This document shows positions 39,976 to 50,368 of a DNA stretch of 64,000 bases, one piece after another (position 1 is the stretch's first letter; each line of letters opens with the position of its first letter). The stretch comes from Desulfotomaculum nigrificans DSM 574 (lineage in GTDB: Bacteria > Bacillota > Desulfotomaculia > Desulfotomaculales > Desulfotomaculaceae). The DNA lies in NCBI RefSeq assembly GCF_000189755.2, contig NZ_KI912183.1, positions 12,564-76,563 of the forward strand, read 5' to 3'. Below the pieces are notes generated by a model that saw only the letters and a program-made list of their open reading frames with translations, did not search any database and had not been told where the DNA came from. The translations under genes and the position numbers were made by a program.

Positions 39976-41364
39976 ATGGACAAAAGGGTTTTAGCTTATT
40001 TGGAACAATATGTAGGAAAAAATAATCTTTTAACCACATTGGAAAAACGTTTTAGTTATACTTATGATGCTTCTCCACTGAAACTGGCGGTGGCTGATTT
40101 GCCGGGAGTGGTAGTGTTTCCTGAGAATACAGAACAAGTCAGCAAGGTGTTACGCCTGGCCAATGAGAAAAAAATACCAGTAATCGTTCGGGGTGCCGGA
40201 ACAAATGTTAGCGGGGGAGCTCTGTCCATTGAAGACTGTATTGTGTTATGCCTGAATCGGATGAATAGAATTATCGAATTAGACCAGAAAAACTCTCTGG
40301 CCATAGTGGAACCTGGGGTAATCAATGGAGAACTACAGAGGGAAGCCGCTAAACTAGGTCTTTTTTATCCCCCTGACCCCCAGAGTTCGGAGTTTTCCAC
40401 CATCGGGGGCAACGTGGCCGAAAACGCCGGTGGCCCCCGCTGTGTTAAATACGGGGTAACCAGGGATTACATATTGGGTTTGGAAGTTGTTTTGCCCAAC
40501 GGAGATATCATTAATACAGGGGCCAAGACCATTAAAAACGTAACCGGTTATGATTTAACCCGCCTATTTGTGGGCTCCGAGGGGACATTGGGAGTTATTA
40601 CCAAAATCATTCTGAAACTGATCCCCAAGCCTGAGGCCACGAAGCTGGCCCTGGCCGTATTTCCAACGATGGAGGCAGCGGCAGACACTGTGGCCAGGAT
40701 TTCTGCCAGTGGCATAGTACCTGCCATGATGGAATTTTTGGACAATATCTATATTCGTAATATTGAAGAGTATGCCCATGTAGGTTTCCCCAAAGATGCC
40801 GGGGCGGTACTGATTTTGGCGGTGGATGGTGATGAGGAAATATTGGACAAATCCTTGCAGCGAATTGCTGAGATATGTCGAGCAGCAGGAGCCATGCAAA
40901 TACAGGTTGCCCACACCACAAAAGAAAATAACGAACTGATGCGGGCCCGCCAAGCAGCCTTTGCCAGTATGTCCAGGCTAAATCCTACCATTATTGGGGA
41001 AGACTTTACCGTTCCACGATCAAATATTCCCAAGATGGTGGCCAAGATTCAGGAAATTGCCCAAAAACACGGGGTAATCATCGCAACGGTGGGGCATGCC
41101 GGGGACGGTAATCTCCATGCCACCTTTTCCTGTGATGAACGGAATGAGGATGAGATGAAGCGGGTGGAAGCAGCCATTGACGATTTGGTGGATGCTACCC
41201 TGGCCCTGGATGGGGTAATAAGCGGTGAGCATGGTATTGGCAGATTTAAAGCTAAATATATGGAAAAACAGTTTGACCCAGCTCAACTGGCGTTGATGAA
41301 GTCAATAAAAAATCTTTTTGATCCTAACAATATTCTAAATCCCGGTGTCATGTTTAAGGAGTAA
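39976..41364 (+). CDS. glcD: GlcD-type FAD-linked 2-hydroxyacid dehydrogenase
   Basis: 462 aa from ATG 39976 (AAAGGATATGG upstream); an in-frame GTG/ATG start at 39940 adds 12 residues. FAD-binding domain at about 40-215 (VIVRGAGTNVSGGALS, GGNVAENAGGPRCVKYGVT) and FAD-oxidase C-terminal domain (HAGDGNLHATFS, SGEHGIG). Oxidises D-lactate or glycolate, passing electrons to the iron-sulfur partner encoded five bases downstream. D-lactate would fit a lactate-racemising context. Confidence 0.93.
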   Translation: MDKRVLAYLEQYVGKNNLLTTLEKRFSYTYDASPLKLAVADLPGVVVFPENTEQVSKVLRLANEKKIPVIVRGAGTNVSGGALSIEDCIVLCLNRMNRIIELDQKNSLAIVEPGVINGELQREAAKLGLFYPPDPQSSEFSTIGGNVAENAGGPRCVKYGVTRDYILGLEVVLPNGDIINTGAKTIKNVTGYDLTRLFVGSEGTLGVITKIILKLIPKPEATKLALAVFPTMEAAADTVARISASGIVPAMMEFLDNIYIRNIEEYAHVGFPKDAGAVLILAVDGDEEILDKSLQRIAEICRAAGAMQIQVAHTTKENNELMRARQAAFASMSRLNPTIIGEDFTVPRSNIPKMVAKIQEIAQKHGVIIATVGHAGDGNLHATFSCDERNEDEMKRVEAAIDDLVDATLALDGVISGEHGIGRFKAKYMEKQFDPAQLALMKSIKNLFDPNNILNPGVMFKE

Positions 41365-41369
41365 TCAAA

Positions 41370-42665
41370 ATGCAGCAGGAAAATAAACAGAAAGAGTCCG
41401 GGTTAGGGGCGGAAGTGATTAAATGTATTCGCTGTGGGGCTTGCCAGGTGGTTTGTCCCATTTTTAAAGAATCAAGCATTGAGTCTCATACGGCCCGGGG
41501 AAAGGTAAGGCTTATTCGGGCTGTTTTAGAGGATAAATTAAATTTATCAGGGGAATTTGAAGATTTATTGTCCCATTGTCTTTTGTGTCGGGCCTGTGTG
41601 CAAATTTGTCCAGCTGGGGTAAAAACAGATGAATTGGTTCAGGCTACCAGGTCCCAAGTGGTGGCAGAGAAGGGACTGCCGCTGGTTAAAAAGTTGGCCT
41701 TTAGAGTTGGACTAAAAAATCGCTGGCTATTTAACTCGGTCATGGCAGCACTCCCGGGGATACAGTGGCTGATGTTTCGCAGAGCACCCAATGATGCGGG
41801 AATGTTACCCCGTTATCCCCTGGGGTTGGATAAAAGAAGACTTACCCATCCCGTAGCCAAGAAAGCTTTCCGGAGTACAGTTCCCGAATTAGTCAAGGCT
41901 GACAAGCCCAACGGCAAAAAGGTTGCCTTATTTACCGGGTGTATGGGAAATTTTATTTACCCGGAAACGGCCATGGCTGCCACGAAGGTGTTAAATACCA
42001 ATGGATTTGATGTAATTATCCCCCGCCATCAACACTGTTGCGGTACACCCGTCCGGGTATCCGGTGATTTTGCTTCGGCCGTGGAGATGGCTAAAGTAAA
42101 TGTAGATGAGTTTTTCCCTTTATTAAATCAAGTGGATGCGATAATTGTTTTATGTGGTTCCTGTGGCATGAGTCTAAAAAAGGAGTCAGTGGCTTTATTG
42201 GTCGAAGATCCGGTGTATGGGCCTAAGGCTGCTGCTATGGCTGGCAAGATAAAGGATATTACTGAGTTTATTATCGCTCTGCCTAATTGGCAGAAACATA
42301 TCGTGAATTCACTCCAAACCAATGTAACTTACCATGACCCCTGTCACCTGGCCAGGGGAATGAAAGTAGTGGCTCAACCCCGGCAGATTATTAAAACCAT
42401 ACCCGGGGTGAATTTGGTGGAATTACCAAGAGACCAGGTTTGCTGCGGTGGTGCCGGCACCTTCAGTGTGTCTCACTATGACTTGTCCAGCAGGATTACC
42501 AAGCGCAAAGTTAAGGATATTGAAATGACCGGAGCTAACATTTTGGCCACCGGGTGTTCCGCCTGCCGTATGCAAATAGAGGATGGGATTTATCAAGCGG
42601 GCCTCCAGGTTAAAGCCCTGCATACCGTCGAATTGCTCTGGCAGGCCTACCGGCCAACCACTTAA
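41370..42665 (+). CDS. glcF: GlcF-type iron-sulfur subunit
   Basis: 431 aa. Two [4Fe-4S] motifs near the N-terminus: CIRCGACQVVCP and CLLCRACVQICP. Two CCG domains follow (HQHCCGTPV, DPCHLARG, QVCCGGAGTFS), as in GlcF/heterodisulfide reductase D. It forms the electron-transfer subunit with GlcD. A terminator follows. Confidence 0.93.
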   Translation: MQQENKQKESGLGAEVIKCIRCGACQVVCPIFKESSIESHTARGKVRLIRAVLEDKLNLSGEFEDLLSHCLLCRACVQICPAGVKTDELVQATRSQVVAEKGLPLVKKLAFRVGLKNRWLFNSVMAALPGIQWLMFRRAPNDAGMLPRYPLGLDKRRLTHPVAKKAFRSTVPELVKADKPNGKKVALFTGCMGNFIYPETAMAATKVLNTNGFDVIIPRHQHCCGTPVRVSGDFASAVEMAKVNVDEFFPLLNQVDAIIVLCGSCGMSLKKESVALLVEDPVYGPKAAAMAGKIKDITEFIIALPNWQKHIVNSLQTNVTYHDPCHLARGMKVVAQPRQIIKTIPGVNLVELPRDQVCCGGAGTFSVSHYDLSSRITKRKVKDIEMTGANILATGCSACRMQIEDGIYQAGLQVKALHTVELLWQAYRPTT

Positions 42666-42674
42666 GATCATATC

Positions 42675-42704
42675 AACCTCACGGTTTTAACCGTGGGGTT
42701 TTTT
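42675..42704 (+). terminator. Terminator after glcF
   Basis: AACCTCACGG pairs with CCGTGGGGTT across TTTTAA, followed by TTTT. Confidence 0.88.
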
Positions 42705-42782
42705 ACATGTATGAAAAAAACTGTGAGAATATTATTTATTTGTTAAGAGGATTTTAAGAAATTTTAGCGAATTAACATTACT

Positions 42783-42854
42783 GTGGAAACGTTACCACAA
42801 TTGCAAATCCCGAAAATACTACAATGTTTTTATAATTATGATAACGTTACCAGA
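42783..42854 (+). promoter_or_regulatory. Two LacI-type operators ahead of the ribose operon
   Basis: GTGGAAACGTTACCAC (42783-42798), a near-perfect palindrome, and GATAACGTTACC around AACGTT at 42843-42848. The shared AACGTT core fits autoregulation by the LacI-type gene that starts at 42867. Confidence 0.75.
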
Positions 42855-42866
42855 TGGGGGTGCAGG

Positions 42867-43898
42867 ATGGCCACAATTAAGGATGTAGCAAAATTGGCGG
42901 GGGTTTCTGTTTCCACCGTTTCCCGGGCCTTAAACGGCAGTGGTTATGTGGATCGCACCACCGAAGAGAGAGTTATGGCGGCGGTTAAACAGCTGAACTA
43001 TAAACCAAATCAAATTGCCCGGGGCTTAATTAGCAAAAAAACCAAAACCTTTGGCCTGATACTGCCGGATATCAGTAACCCGTTTTTTCCTGAGATGGCC
43101 CGGGGTGCCGAGGATGAAGCCAGTAAGCATGGCTATAATATTATCTTGTGCAATTCCGATTGGCAAATAGAAAAAGAAAAAATGCACCTCAACCTTTTAC
43201 AACAAAAATGTGTAGATGGAATTATACTGGTTGGTTCAAGAATTAATGAACAATATTTAAGCGTTTTGTCGAAATCTGCCACACCCATTGTGCTGCTTGA
43301 CCGTACCAGTGCATTGGACATTCATTCTATTAGCACCAACAACGTCCTGGGTGCATATTTAGCCACCAAGCATTTGATAGATCAAGGATATCAAAATATT
43401 GCCCATATTGCCGGACCGGCCCTTTCCCCTTCAGCCCAGCAGCGCCTGGCCGGATACCGTAAAGCCTTGGTAGAACACTACCGGGTTTTTGACTTAGTGC
43501 TGGTTACCGAGGGAGATTATCGCATTGCCGGTGGCACCCTGGCCATGCAGCGGCTGTTGCGTTTAGCCACTATTCCTGATGCCGTTTTTTGCGCCAATGA
43601 CCTGATGGCCATCGGTGCTTTGGAAGCCTTACAGCAGGCAGGAGTAAAGGTACCGGAAGAAATAGCCCTGGTTGGTTATGATGGCATTAACCTGGCCAGG
43701 TATGTCAACCCTAAATTAACCACCATCATTCAGCCGACATACCAAATGGGCATTATGGCGGTGCAATTAATTTTAGAAACTATTTCATCCGGGCAAAAAA
43801 ATTTTAAAAGTATTGAACTGGACCCGATATTAGAGATCAGAGAATCATCCCTGAGGAGGGAAACTTATGCCAAAACCTCATGTATTAGTGATCGGTAG
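42867..43898 (+). CDS. rbsR: LacI-family repressor of the ribose operon
   Basis: 343 aa from ATG 42867; an upstream in-frame GTG at 42783 lies inside an operator and is rejected. The HTH (MATIKDVAKLAGVSVSTVSRALNGSG) is followed by the hinge (ARGLISKKTKTFGLILPDISNPFF) and a periplasmic-binding-like effector domain. It is first in a run with rbsK, D, A, C and B, so ribose is the probable inducer. Its end overlaps rbsK by 32 bases. Confidence 0.92.
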   Translation: MATIKDVAKLAGVSVSTVSRALNGSGYVDRTTEERVMAAVKQLNYKPNQIARGLISKKTKTFGLILPDISNPFFPEMARGAEDEASKHGYNIILCNSDWQIEKEKMHLNLLQQKCVDGIILVGSRINEQYLSVLSKSATPIVLLDRTSALDIHSISTNNVLGAYLATKHLIDQGYQNIAHIAGPALSPSAQQRLAGYRKALVEHYRVFDLVLVTEGDYRIAGGTLAMQRLLRLATIPDAVFCANDLMAIGALEALQQAGVKVPEEIALVGYDGINLARYVNPKLTTIIQPTYQMGIMAVQLILETISSGQKNFKSIELDPILEIRESSLRRETYAKTSCISDR

Positions 43899-44772
43899 CC
43901 TTAACATGGATTTAGTTAGTTATTCGGATAGAATTCCTCATGTGGGAGAAACTGTTTTAGGCCAACGTTTTGCCACCGTACCCGGAGGTAAGGGAGCTAA
44001 TCAGGCTATGGCAGCAGTAAAATTAGGAGCTAAAGTTACCATGCTGGGGGCGGTAGGTAATGATAGCTATGGGGACCAACTGCTAAGTCACTTAAAACAA
44101 CATGGTGTGGATACAACCAGGGTGCTCAGAACGGGCAGCACCACCGGCGTAGCTTTAATTAACGTGGATGCCAATGGTAACAACCAAATTGTAGTGGTTC
44201 CCGGGGCCAATTATGACCTGGGGCCTGCTGAACTGGTCCGCCGACAGCAGGTCTTTGCCGATGCCGATGTGGTGGTACTGCAGCTGGAAATTCCTTTGCC
44301 CACAGTAGGTCAAGCCATTGAATTAGCCCATAAATACCATAAACCTGTGATCTTAAACCCGGCCCCGGCGCAACCGCTGCCGGATGATTGGCTGAACCAA
44401 GTTGATTATCTTATTCCCAATGAACATGAAGCTTTGTTGCTGGCCGGCAGCGAAGAAAATTTTTACGTCGCTTTGCGTCAAAAGATGAAGCACACACTGA
44501 TTGTTACCCGGGGTGAAAAGGGAGTTACCTTTATGCACCAAAACCAGTTAGTCAGTGTACCCGCCTTTATGGTGCAGGCTGTAGATACCACAGCCGCCGG
44601 GGATGCTTTTATTGGCGGTTTCAGTGTGGCCCTGGCCGAAGGATTGGGCCTCCCGGAGGCTATTAGATTTGGTTGTGCCGTAGCGGCCCTGTCGGTAACC
44701 AAAGAAGGAGCCCAAACATCACTGCCTTTGCGACAAGAAGTAGAACATTTTATGGGAGGTCTGAAACAGTGA
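43867..44772 (+). CDS. rbsK: Ribokinase
   Basis: Phosphorylates ribose to ribose 5-phosphate. 301 aa, PfkB family. [18 protein letters not shown] near 38-55 is the first signature and [13 protein letters not shown] near 240 holds the catalytic Asp and anion hole. GAGGAGGGAAA precedes the ATG. It overlaps rbsD by 4 bases. Confidence 0.95.
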   Translation: MPKPHVLVIGSLNMDLVSYSDRIPHVGETVLGQRFATVPGGKGANQAMAAVKLGAKVTMLGAVGNDSYGDQLLSHLKQHGVDTTRVLRTGSTTGVALINVDANGNNQIVVVPGANYDLGPAELVRRQQVFADADVVVLQLEIPLPTVGQAIELAHKYHKPVILNPAPAQPLPDDWLNQVDYLIPNEHEALLLAGSEENFYVALRQKMKHTLIVTRGEKGVTFMHQNQLVSVPAFMVQAVDTTAAGDAFIGGFSVALAEGLGLPEAIRFGCAVAALSVTKEGAQTSLPLRQEVEHFMGGLKQ

Positions 44773-45161
44773 AAAAGCACGGAATTTTACATCGCGAACT
44801 GGCTGCGTTAATTGCCAGTCTTGGTCATGGTGATGCTATAGTCGTAGCTGACAGCGGCCTGCCAGTGCCGCCGGGCGTAACTTGTATTGATTTGGCGGTA
44901 ACTAAAAATGTGCCGGGGTTCTTGCCTGTACTGGAAGCTATCATGTATGAACTGGTGGTTGAACGGGCCGTGGTGGCCAGGGAACTGGAGAATAATCCGG
45001 AATTACGGCAGGCCATCGCAGATAAGGTAGCTCCGGTGGAATTACAGACGGTTACCCATGAAAATTTAAAGCAGCTCAGTCAAAAGGCCCGGGCCGTCAT
45101 CAGAACCGGGGAATGGACACCCTATGCCAATATCATCCTGTATGCGGGAGTTGCCTTTTAA
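44769..45161 (+). CDS. rbsD: D-ribose pyranase
   Basis: Interconverts ribopyranose and ribofuranose for ribokinase. 130 aa from GTG 44769. [21 protein letters not shown] at the start and [12 protein letters not shown] at the end are family hallmarks. Translation is coupled to rbsK. Confidence 0.95.
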   Translation: MKKHGILHRELAALIASLGHGDAIVVADSGLPVPPGVTCIDLAVTKNVPGFLPVLEAIMYELVVERAVVARELENNPELRQAIADKVAPVELQTVTHENLKQLSQKARAVIRTGEWTPYANIILYAGVAF

Positions 45162-45175
45162 AAGGGGGAAAACCA

Positions 45176-46672
45176 GTGGAAATACTGCGCATGGCGGGAA
45201 TATGCAAGGAGTTCCCGGGGGCCAAAGTTTTAAAAAACGTCCACTTATCCGTTGAGCAGCAAGAGATTCATGCTTTGCTGGGGGAAAACGGGGCCGGTAA
45301 ATCCACCTTGATGAAAATTCTTACCGGTATATATACCATGAACAGCGGCACTATCATCTACCAGGGGAAACAGGTGCAAATCCACGGGCCAAAAGAAGCA
45401 GAGGAACTGGGCATTGTGATGATCCACCAGGAGTTTAATTTAATTCCTGAGTTAAGTGCAGCTGAAAATATATTCCTGGGCAGTGAGGCTCAATTCACCA
45501 GGTTTGGTAAAATCAACTGGTCTGCATTGGTTAATGCTTCCCGGCAATACCTGGAACAAGTGGGGCTTAAGGTGCATCCCAAAACCCCGGTGTCCCGGTT
45601 AAGTGTGGGTGAGAAGCAATTGGTGGAAATCGCCAAAGCATTATCCAAAAAAGCTCGGCTTTTAATTATGGACGAACCAACGGCAGCTTTAACTGAGGTT
45701 GAAAAAGAAAAGCTGTTTGGTATTATGCGGTCTTTGATCAAACAAGGAGTTTCCATTATTTATATTTCTCACCGGATGGAAGAATTATTTGAAATTTGCC
45801 ACCGGGTCACCGTATTAAGGGACGGTGAATATATTGCCACCCTGGGTATCCCGGAAACCACCATTGATCAGCTGGTTAATCTGATGGTGGGACGGGAAGT
45901 TAGCAAACGTTTCCCCAAAGTTAAAGCTAAACCGGGGGAAGTGGTACTGCGGGTAAATAACTTCCACAACCAGAAATTATCCCAGATAAATATTGAGGTT
46001 AAGGCAGGTGAAGTGGTTGGCATTGGCGGCCTGATGGGAGCGGGTCGGACTGAACTGGCCCGGGCCATTTTTGGACTGGATCCGGTTAATGGGACCATTA
46101 CATTAAAAACCCGCCAGGGGTATTTTCAGGGTAAGTTTAAGCACCCCAGGGACGCTATTGCTCACGGCCTGGCCATGGTATCAGAAGATCGCAAAGACCA
46201 GGGTCTGATCTTACCCTTTAGCGTCCAGGAAAATCTGGCCCTGCCCACCTTGGATCAACGAGCCAGACTGGGTGTTGTGAATCGGCGTCAGGAAAGCAGA
46301 ATGACTAAGAAATACATTGATATGTTAAAAATCAAAGTTTCCGGACCAAGTCAAAGGGTGGGCAGCCTGAGCGGCGGTAACCAGCAAAAGGTTGTATTTG
46401 GCAAATGGTTGGAGACCAACCCCAGCTTATTGATTTTAGATGAACCTACCAGGGGTGTGGATGTGGGCGCTAAGGTAGAAATTTATGAATTAATTAACCA
46501 GCTAACGTCCAGGGGAATAGCCATAATCCTAATTTCCTCCGATTTGCCGGAACTAATTGGCATGAGTGATCGCATCTATGTCATGTCTGAGGGGAAAATA
46601 ACAGGTCATTTCACCCACGATGATGTTACCGAAGAAGCATTTATGCACTGTGCTACTGGAGGTGTACAATGA
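45176..46672 (+). CDS. rbsA: Ribose ABC transporter ATPase
   Basis: 498 aa with two ABC domains. GTG 45176 follows AAAGGGGG. First domain: GENGAGKST Walker A near 38, LSVGEKQ signature, LLIMDEP Walker B. Second domain: GLMGAGRTEL at the Walker A position (degenerate, as usual), LSGGNQQK signature, LLILDEP. It energises import with RbsC and RbsB. Confidence 0.95.
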   Translation: MEILRMAGICKEFPGAKVLKNVHLSVEQQEIHALLGENGAGKSTLMKILTGIYTMNSGTIIYQGKQVQIHGPKEAEELGIVMIHQEFNLIPELSAAENIFLGSEAQFTRFGKINWSALVNASRQYLEQVGLKVHPKTPVSRLSVGEKQLVEIAKALSKKARLLIMDEPTAALTEVEKEKLFGIMRSLIKQGVSIIYISHRMEELFEICHRVTVLRDGEYIATLGIPETTIDQLVNLMVGREVSKRFPKVKAKPGEVVLRVNNFHNQKLSQINIEVKAGEVVGIGGLMGAGRTELARAIFGLDPVNGTITLKTRQGYFQGKFKHPRDAIAHGLAMVSEDRKDQGLILPFSVQENLALPTLDQRARLGVVNRRQESRMTKKYIDMLKIKVSGPSQRVGSLSGGNQQKVVFGKWLETNPSLLILDEPTRGVDVGAKVEIYELINQLTSRGIAIILISSDLPELIGMSDRIYVMSEGKITGHFTHDDVTEEAFMHCATGGVQ

Positions 46673-47607
46673 AAAATACAACTGCTATCTTTCAACGGTA
46701 TAGGCTAGGTCCCCTGATTGGTTTAATTTTAATTGGCGTGTTTTTATCGATTCTTTCCGACCGTTTTCTAACTACCAGCAACTTGCTAAACGTAGCCCGG
46801 CAGGTGTCCATTAACGCCCTGCTGGGGGTAGGCATGACCTTTGTTATTTTAACCGGCGGCATTGACCTGTCCGTAGGTTCCATTTTGGCTTTATCCGGGG
46901 CATTGGCAGCCGGTTCCCTGGCTTTTGGCGTTAACCCGGTACTGGCCGTGCTGGTAGCCTGTTTGGTTGGCTTGGTGGCTGGCACGATAAACGGTACTAT
47001 TATTGCAGTTGGCCGGGTAGCCCCATTTATTGCCACCCTGGCCACCATGACATTATTCCGGGGCGGCACTTTGATTTACACCGAAGGCAGACCTGTCCGG
47101 GCGGTGGCTGAAGGATTTAACAGCCTGGGGGGCGGGTATATCGGACCCATACCTACACCGGTTATCATCATGGCTCTGGTGGTTTTAGCGGCCTGGTTTG
47201 TGCTTTCTCAAATGACCCTGGGCAGAAGAATCTTTGCCATTGGAGGTAATGAGGAGGCTGCTATTTTAAGCGGCATAAAGACCAACCGGTATAAAATCCT
47301 GGTTTACTCCGTCAGCGGTCTGCTAGCGGGTCTGGCCGGGGCTATTCTAACCTCCAGATTGTTGTCGGCCCAGCCCACCGCCGGAACCGGTTATGAACTG
47401 GATGCCATTGCCGCGGTGGTAATCGGAGGTACCAGTCTAAACGGGGGCGTTGGTGGTGTGCTGGGAACCCTGGTGGGTGCCCTTATCATTGGGGTAATTG
47501 ATAATGGCTTAAATTTATTAAACGTATCCTCGTTCTATCAGCAGGCGGTAAAAGGATTAATCATCTTAATTGCGGTACTGATAGACCGGCGTAATGCTGG
47601 GGGGTGA
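46669..47607 (+). CDS. rbsC: Ribose ABC transporter permease
   Basis: 312 aa membrane protein. FVILTGGIDLSVGSILALSGALAAG and GTSLNGGVGGVLGTLVGALIIG are the family motifs. It overlaps rbsA by 4 bases. Confidence 0.95.
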   Translation: MKNTTAIFQRYRLGPLIGLILIGVFLSILSDRFLTTSNLLNVARQVSINALLGVGMTFVILTGGIDLSVGSILALSGALAAGSLAFGVNPVLAVLVACLVGLVAGTINGTIIAVGRVAPFIATLATMTLFRGGTLIYTEGRPVRAVAEGFNSLGGGYIGPIPTPVIIMALVVLAAWFVLSQMTLGRRIFAIGGNEEAAILSGIKTNRYKILVYSVSGLLAGLAGAILTSRLLSAQPTAGTGYELDAIAAVVIGGTSLNGGVGGVLGTLVGALIIGVIDNGLNLLNVSSFYQQAVKGLIILIAVLIDRRNAGG

Positions 47608-47680
47608 TAGGGGAAACAGGCGACCGACGTTTTTAGTAAGTGGGTGCAAAACATTATTAATTAATTCGGGAGGAGATTAA

Positions 47681-48616
47681 ATGAAAAAACTGTGGAAATT
47701 AACAGCGGTTTTAGTAAGTCTGGTATTTGTTTTCGCCCTGGTAACAGGTTGCGGCAGCAGTGCCCAAAAGGAAACTGACAAGACAACCTCTAGTGACTCC
47801 AAACAATTAACCATTGGTTTAGCTATTTCTACTTTAAACAACCCCTTCTTTGTAGATATGCGTGACGGGGCCCAGGCGGCTGCTGATAAAATCGGCGCCA
47901 AATTAGTGGTGATGGATGCCCAGGATGACGCATCCAAACAAGTATCACAGGTAGAAGACTTAATCCAGCAAAAAGTAGATGTGATCTTATTGAACCCCAC
48001 CGACAGTGACGGTTTAGTAACCGCCGTACAGGATGCCAACAAAGCTAACATTCCTGTCATTACCCTGGACCGCAGTGTCAGCGGCGGTACGGTAGTTTCC
48101 CACATTGCCTCCGACAACGTAGCTGGCGGTAAAATGGCTGCCGATTTCATTATTAAACAGCTAAATGGCAAAGGAAAAGTAGTTGAGTTAGAAGGTATTC
48201 CCGGTACCTCCGCCGCCCGGGAACGCGGTCAGGGCTTCCATTCCGTTATTGATACCCAAAAAGACATTAAAGTAGTAGCCAAGCAGCCGGCTAACTTCGA
48301 CCGTTCCAAAGGTATGAGCGTAATGGAAAACATCCTGCAAAGCCAGCCGGAAATCCAGGCTGTATTTGCCCACAACGATGAAATGGCCCTGGGTGCCCTG
48401 CAAGCCATTGAGGCTGCTAAGAAACAGATTCTTATTGTCGGTTTTGACGGCGGAGCTGATGCCGTGAAAGCTGTACAAGACGGTAAAATGGCTGCCACTG
48501 TGGCCCAGCAGCCCAAGTTGATTGGTGAAATCGGTGTGCAGACTGCTCAAAAAGTAACCAAGCAGGAAAAGGTTGCAGCAAGTATTCCGGTAGCTTTAAA
48601 ACTTGTTACTAAGTAA
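47681..48616 (+). CDS. rbsB: Ribose-binding lipoprotein
   Basis: 311 aa. Lipoprotein signal peptide with lipobox LVTGC at about 20-24, so it is anchored outside the membrane. The mature part has the type I periplasmic-binding fold ([48 protein letters not shown]). GGAGGAG precedes the ATG. Last gene of the operon. Confidence 0.95.
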   Translation: MKKLWKLTAVLVSLVFVFALVTGCGSSAQKETDKTTSSDSKQLTIGLAISTLNNPFFVDMRDGAQAAADKIGAKLVVMDAQDDASKQVSQVEDLIQQKVDVILLNPTDSDGLVTAVQDANKANIPVITLDRSVSGGTVVSHIASDNVAGGKMAADFIIKQLNGKGKVVELEGIPGTSAARERGQGFHSVIDTQKDIKVVAKQPANFDRSKGMSVMENILQSQPEIQAVFAHNDEMALGALQAIEAAKKQILIVGFDGGADAVKAVQDGKMAATVAQQPKLIGEIGVQTAQKVTKQEKVAASIPVALKLVTK

Positions 48617-48624
48617 TAACCAAC

Positions 48625-48653
48625 GCCCACAGTGATAAAACTGTGGGCATTTT
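48625..48653. terminator. Bidirectional terminator between rbsB and the antiporter
   Basis: GCCCACAGT pairs with ACTGTGGGC across GATAAA, with short Ts on both sides. Confidence 0.85.
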
Positions 48654-48674
48654 AGTTATGTATCAAATCAGATT

Positions 48675-49664
48675 TTAATAAAGTACCATCACCGCCCCGA
48701 CAAAAATCAAGTAAAAGACACTGTTGAAGGCTAAGGTTATGGGGCGAATTTCACCCCGTAGCCGGAGCAGGATAAACACCGTGCCGGCAGCGGTAAGGGC
48801 CAGGGCTGCGCATATTATACCTAATTTAGATAAATGCCAGGGGGTTAACAATAGGCCCAGGGCGGGAATAACAGAGCTTTGAAATACCATGGCGCCGGTA
48901 ATATTACCCAGGGCCAGGGTATCTTTACCCTGACGCACCCAAATAACACTGTTAAATTTCTCCGGCAGCTCAGTGGCAATGGGGGCGATGATAACTGACA
49001 AAATAAAGGCCGGCACACCCCAGCGGGCGGCAATTAATTCAATTTCCTGCACAAATAAATGAGCTCCTATAACTATCCCGGTTAAGGCGATGATAATTTG
49101 GAAAGTAATTAAGCCTATGCCAGGATCGGGATTTTTTTTAGAAATATGCAGCGGTTTTAAGGCCTCACATCCCTCGCCTGCTTCACAGCCCAGAGTTTTG
49201 GCTACATAGTAACCATAGGCCACCACCAAAAAAATGGCTACATAACGCTTGGCACCGTCCGGGATAATACCCGCCAGTACCGCCACGGTATAAACCAGCA
49301 AAAAGAAGCTCAGATCTCGGTTCATAGTGGGGCGATCAATGAACATGGTTTGGCGACGTTTACCGTTGACTTTCCAAATCATACCCGCCATCCCCGTGAT
49401 GGCCAGGGCCAGGGTAGACAGCATGAAAGGTGCCCCCAGGATAGCACCAATACCCACCTCATCCGCCATATCTCCGGCTCCGAACAAAATGGCAATGACC
49501 GGGATCATAGTTTCCGGTAAAGCGGTGCCCACGGCGGCCAATAGACTGCCCACTGCCCCTTCAGATAAATTAAGCTTATTCCCCAACCATTCAATCCCGT
49601 TGGTAAACACCTCAGCACTAAGTAAAATGATGGCCAGGCTGACAATTAACAACATATAAGCCAT
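48675..49664 (-). CDS. Sodium/calcium-exchanger-family (CaCA) membrane protein
   Basis: 329 aa, about 10 membrane segments. The two alpha repeats are AVGTALPETMIPV (near 45) and IAPIATELPEKFNSVIW (near 225), with acidic residues for cation binding. A cytoplasmic Cys-containing loop (LGCEAGEGCEALKP) lies between the halves. It probably exchanges Ca2+ or another cation for Na+ or H+. It stands alone on the minus strand. Confidence 0.88.
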   Translation of the reverse strand: MAYMLLIVSLAIILLSAEVFTNGIEWLGNKLNLSEGAVGSLLAAVGTALPETMIPVIAILFGAGDMADEVGIGAILGAPFMLSTLALAITGMAGMIWKVNGKRRQTMFIDRPTMNRDLSFFLLVYTVAVLAGIIPDGAKRYVAIFLVVAYGYYVAKTLGCEAGEGCEALKPLHISKKNPDPGIGLITFQIIIALTGIVIGAHLFVQEIELIAARWGVPAFILSVIIAPIATELPEKFNSVIWVRQGKDTLALGNITGAMVFQSSVIPALGLLLTPWHLSKLGIICAALALTAAGTVFILLRLRGEIRPITLAFNSVFYLIFVGAVMVLY

Positions 49665-49856
49665 GAAGTTTCAATCCCCTCAAAAAATCTCTCTTTCATA
49701 ATTCCCCATATTATAAATGACATGCAAAAATCAAAACCCAAAAGGGAATTCTTATTCAAGATAGAACTATTTCTTAATACTTCGGATTTGGTGTTATCCA
49801 AACAGAAATAAAGGAGTAGCGGCAGCTAAGCACATTAACAGGAAGGAAGATGAGAA

Positions 49857-50348
49857 ATGGAAAATTTGTGGGCACCGTGGCGTTCAGTTTATATCGGTAA
49901 ACCCCAGACCGGCTGTATCTTTTGTGAAAAGCTTAATTCCGATGCGGATGCAGAAAACCTGGTGGTTTACCGGGGGGATAAAACCTTTGTGATCATGAAT
50001 TTATATCCCTATAATAACGGACACTTGCTGATAGCTCCCAAACGTCATGTAGGTGATATTTCTGAACTTACCGATGAAGAACTTTTTGAATTAAACAAAA
50101 TGACCCAATCTATGGTCCAGGTTTTGCGCACTGCCTTTAGCCATCCCCACGGCTTTAATATCGGCATTAACCTGGGCAAGGTGGCCGGAGCGGGAATTCC
50201 CGGACATCTGCATGTACACATTGTTCCCCGCTGGGAGGGGGACGGCAATTTCATGGCCGTTGTGGGTGATACAAGGGTCATTTCCGAGGGACTAAATAAG
50301 ACCTACGAAAAGATTACCGGGGCCGTTAAACAGCTAAATTTGCCCTAA
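49857..50348 (+). CDS. HIT-family nucleotide hydrolase/phosphorylase
   Basis: 163 aa. The HIT triad HLHVHIVPRW is near residue 120; GCIFCEKL near the start forms the zinc-type CxxC. MENLWAPWRSVYIGKP is the typical Ap4A-phosphorylase-like start. It stands before nadD and could act on dinucleotides or AMP adducts. GGAAGGAAGATG precedes the ATG. Confidence 0.9.
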   Translation: MENLWAPWRSVYIGKPQTGCIFCEKLNSDADAENLVVYRGDKTFVIMNLYPYNNGHLLIAPKRHVGDISELTDEELFELNKMTQSMVQVLRTAFSHPHGFNIGINLGKVAGAGIPGHLHVHIVPRWEGDGNFMAVVGDTRVISEGLNKTYEKITGAVKQLNLP

Positions 50349-50368
50349 AGAGGAAGGATAGGTATGCC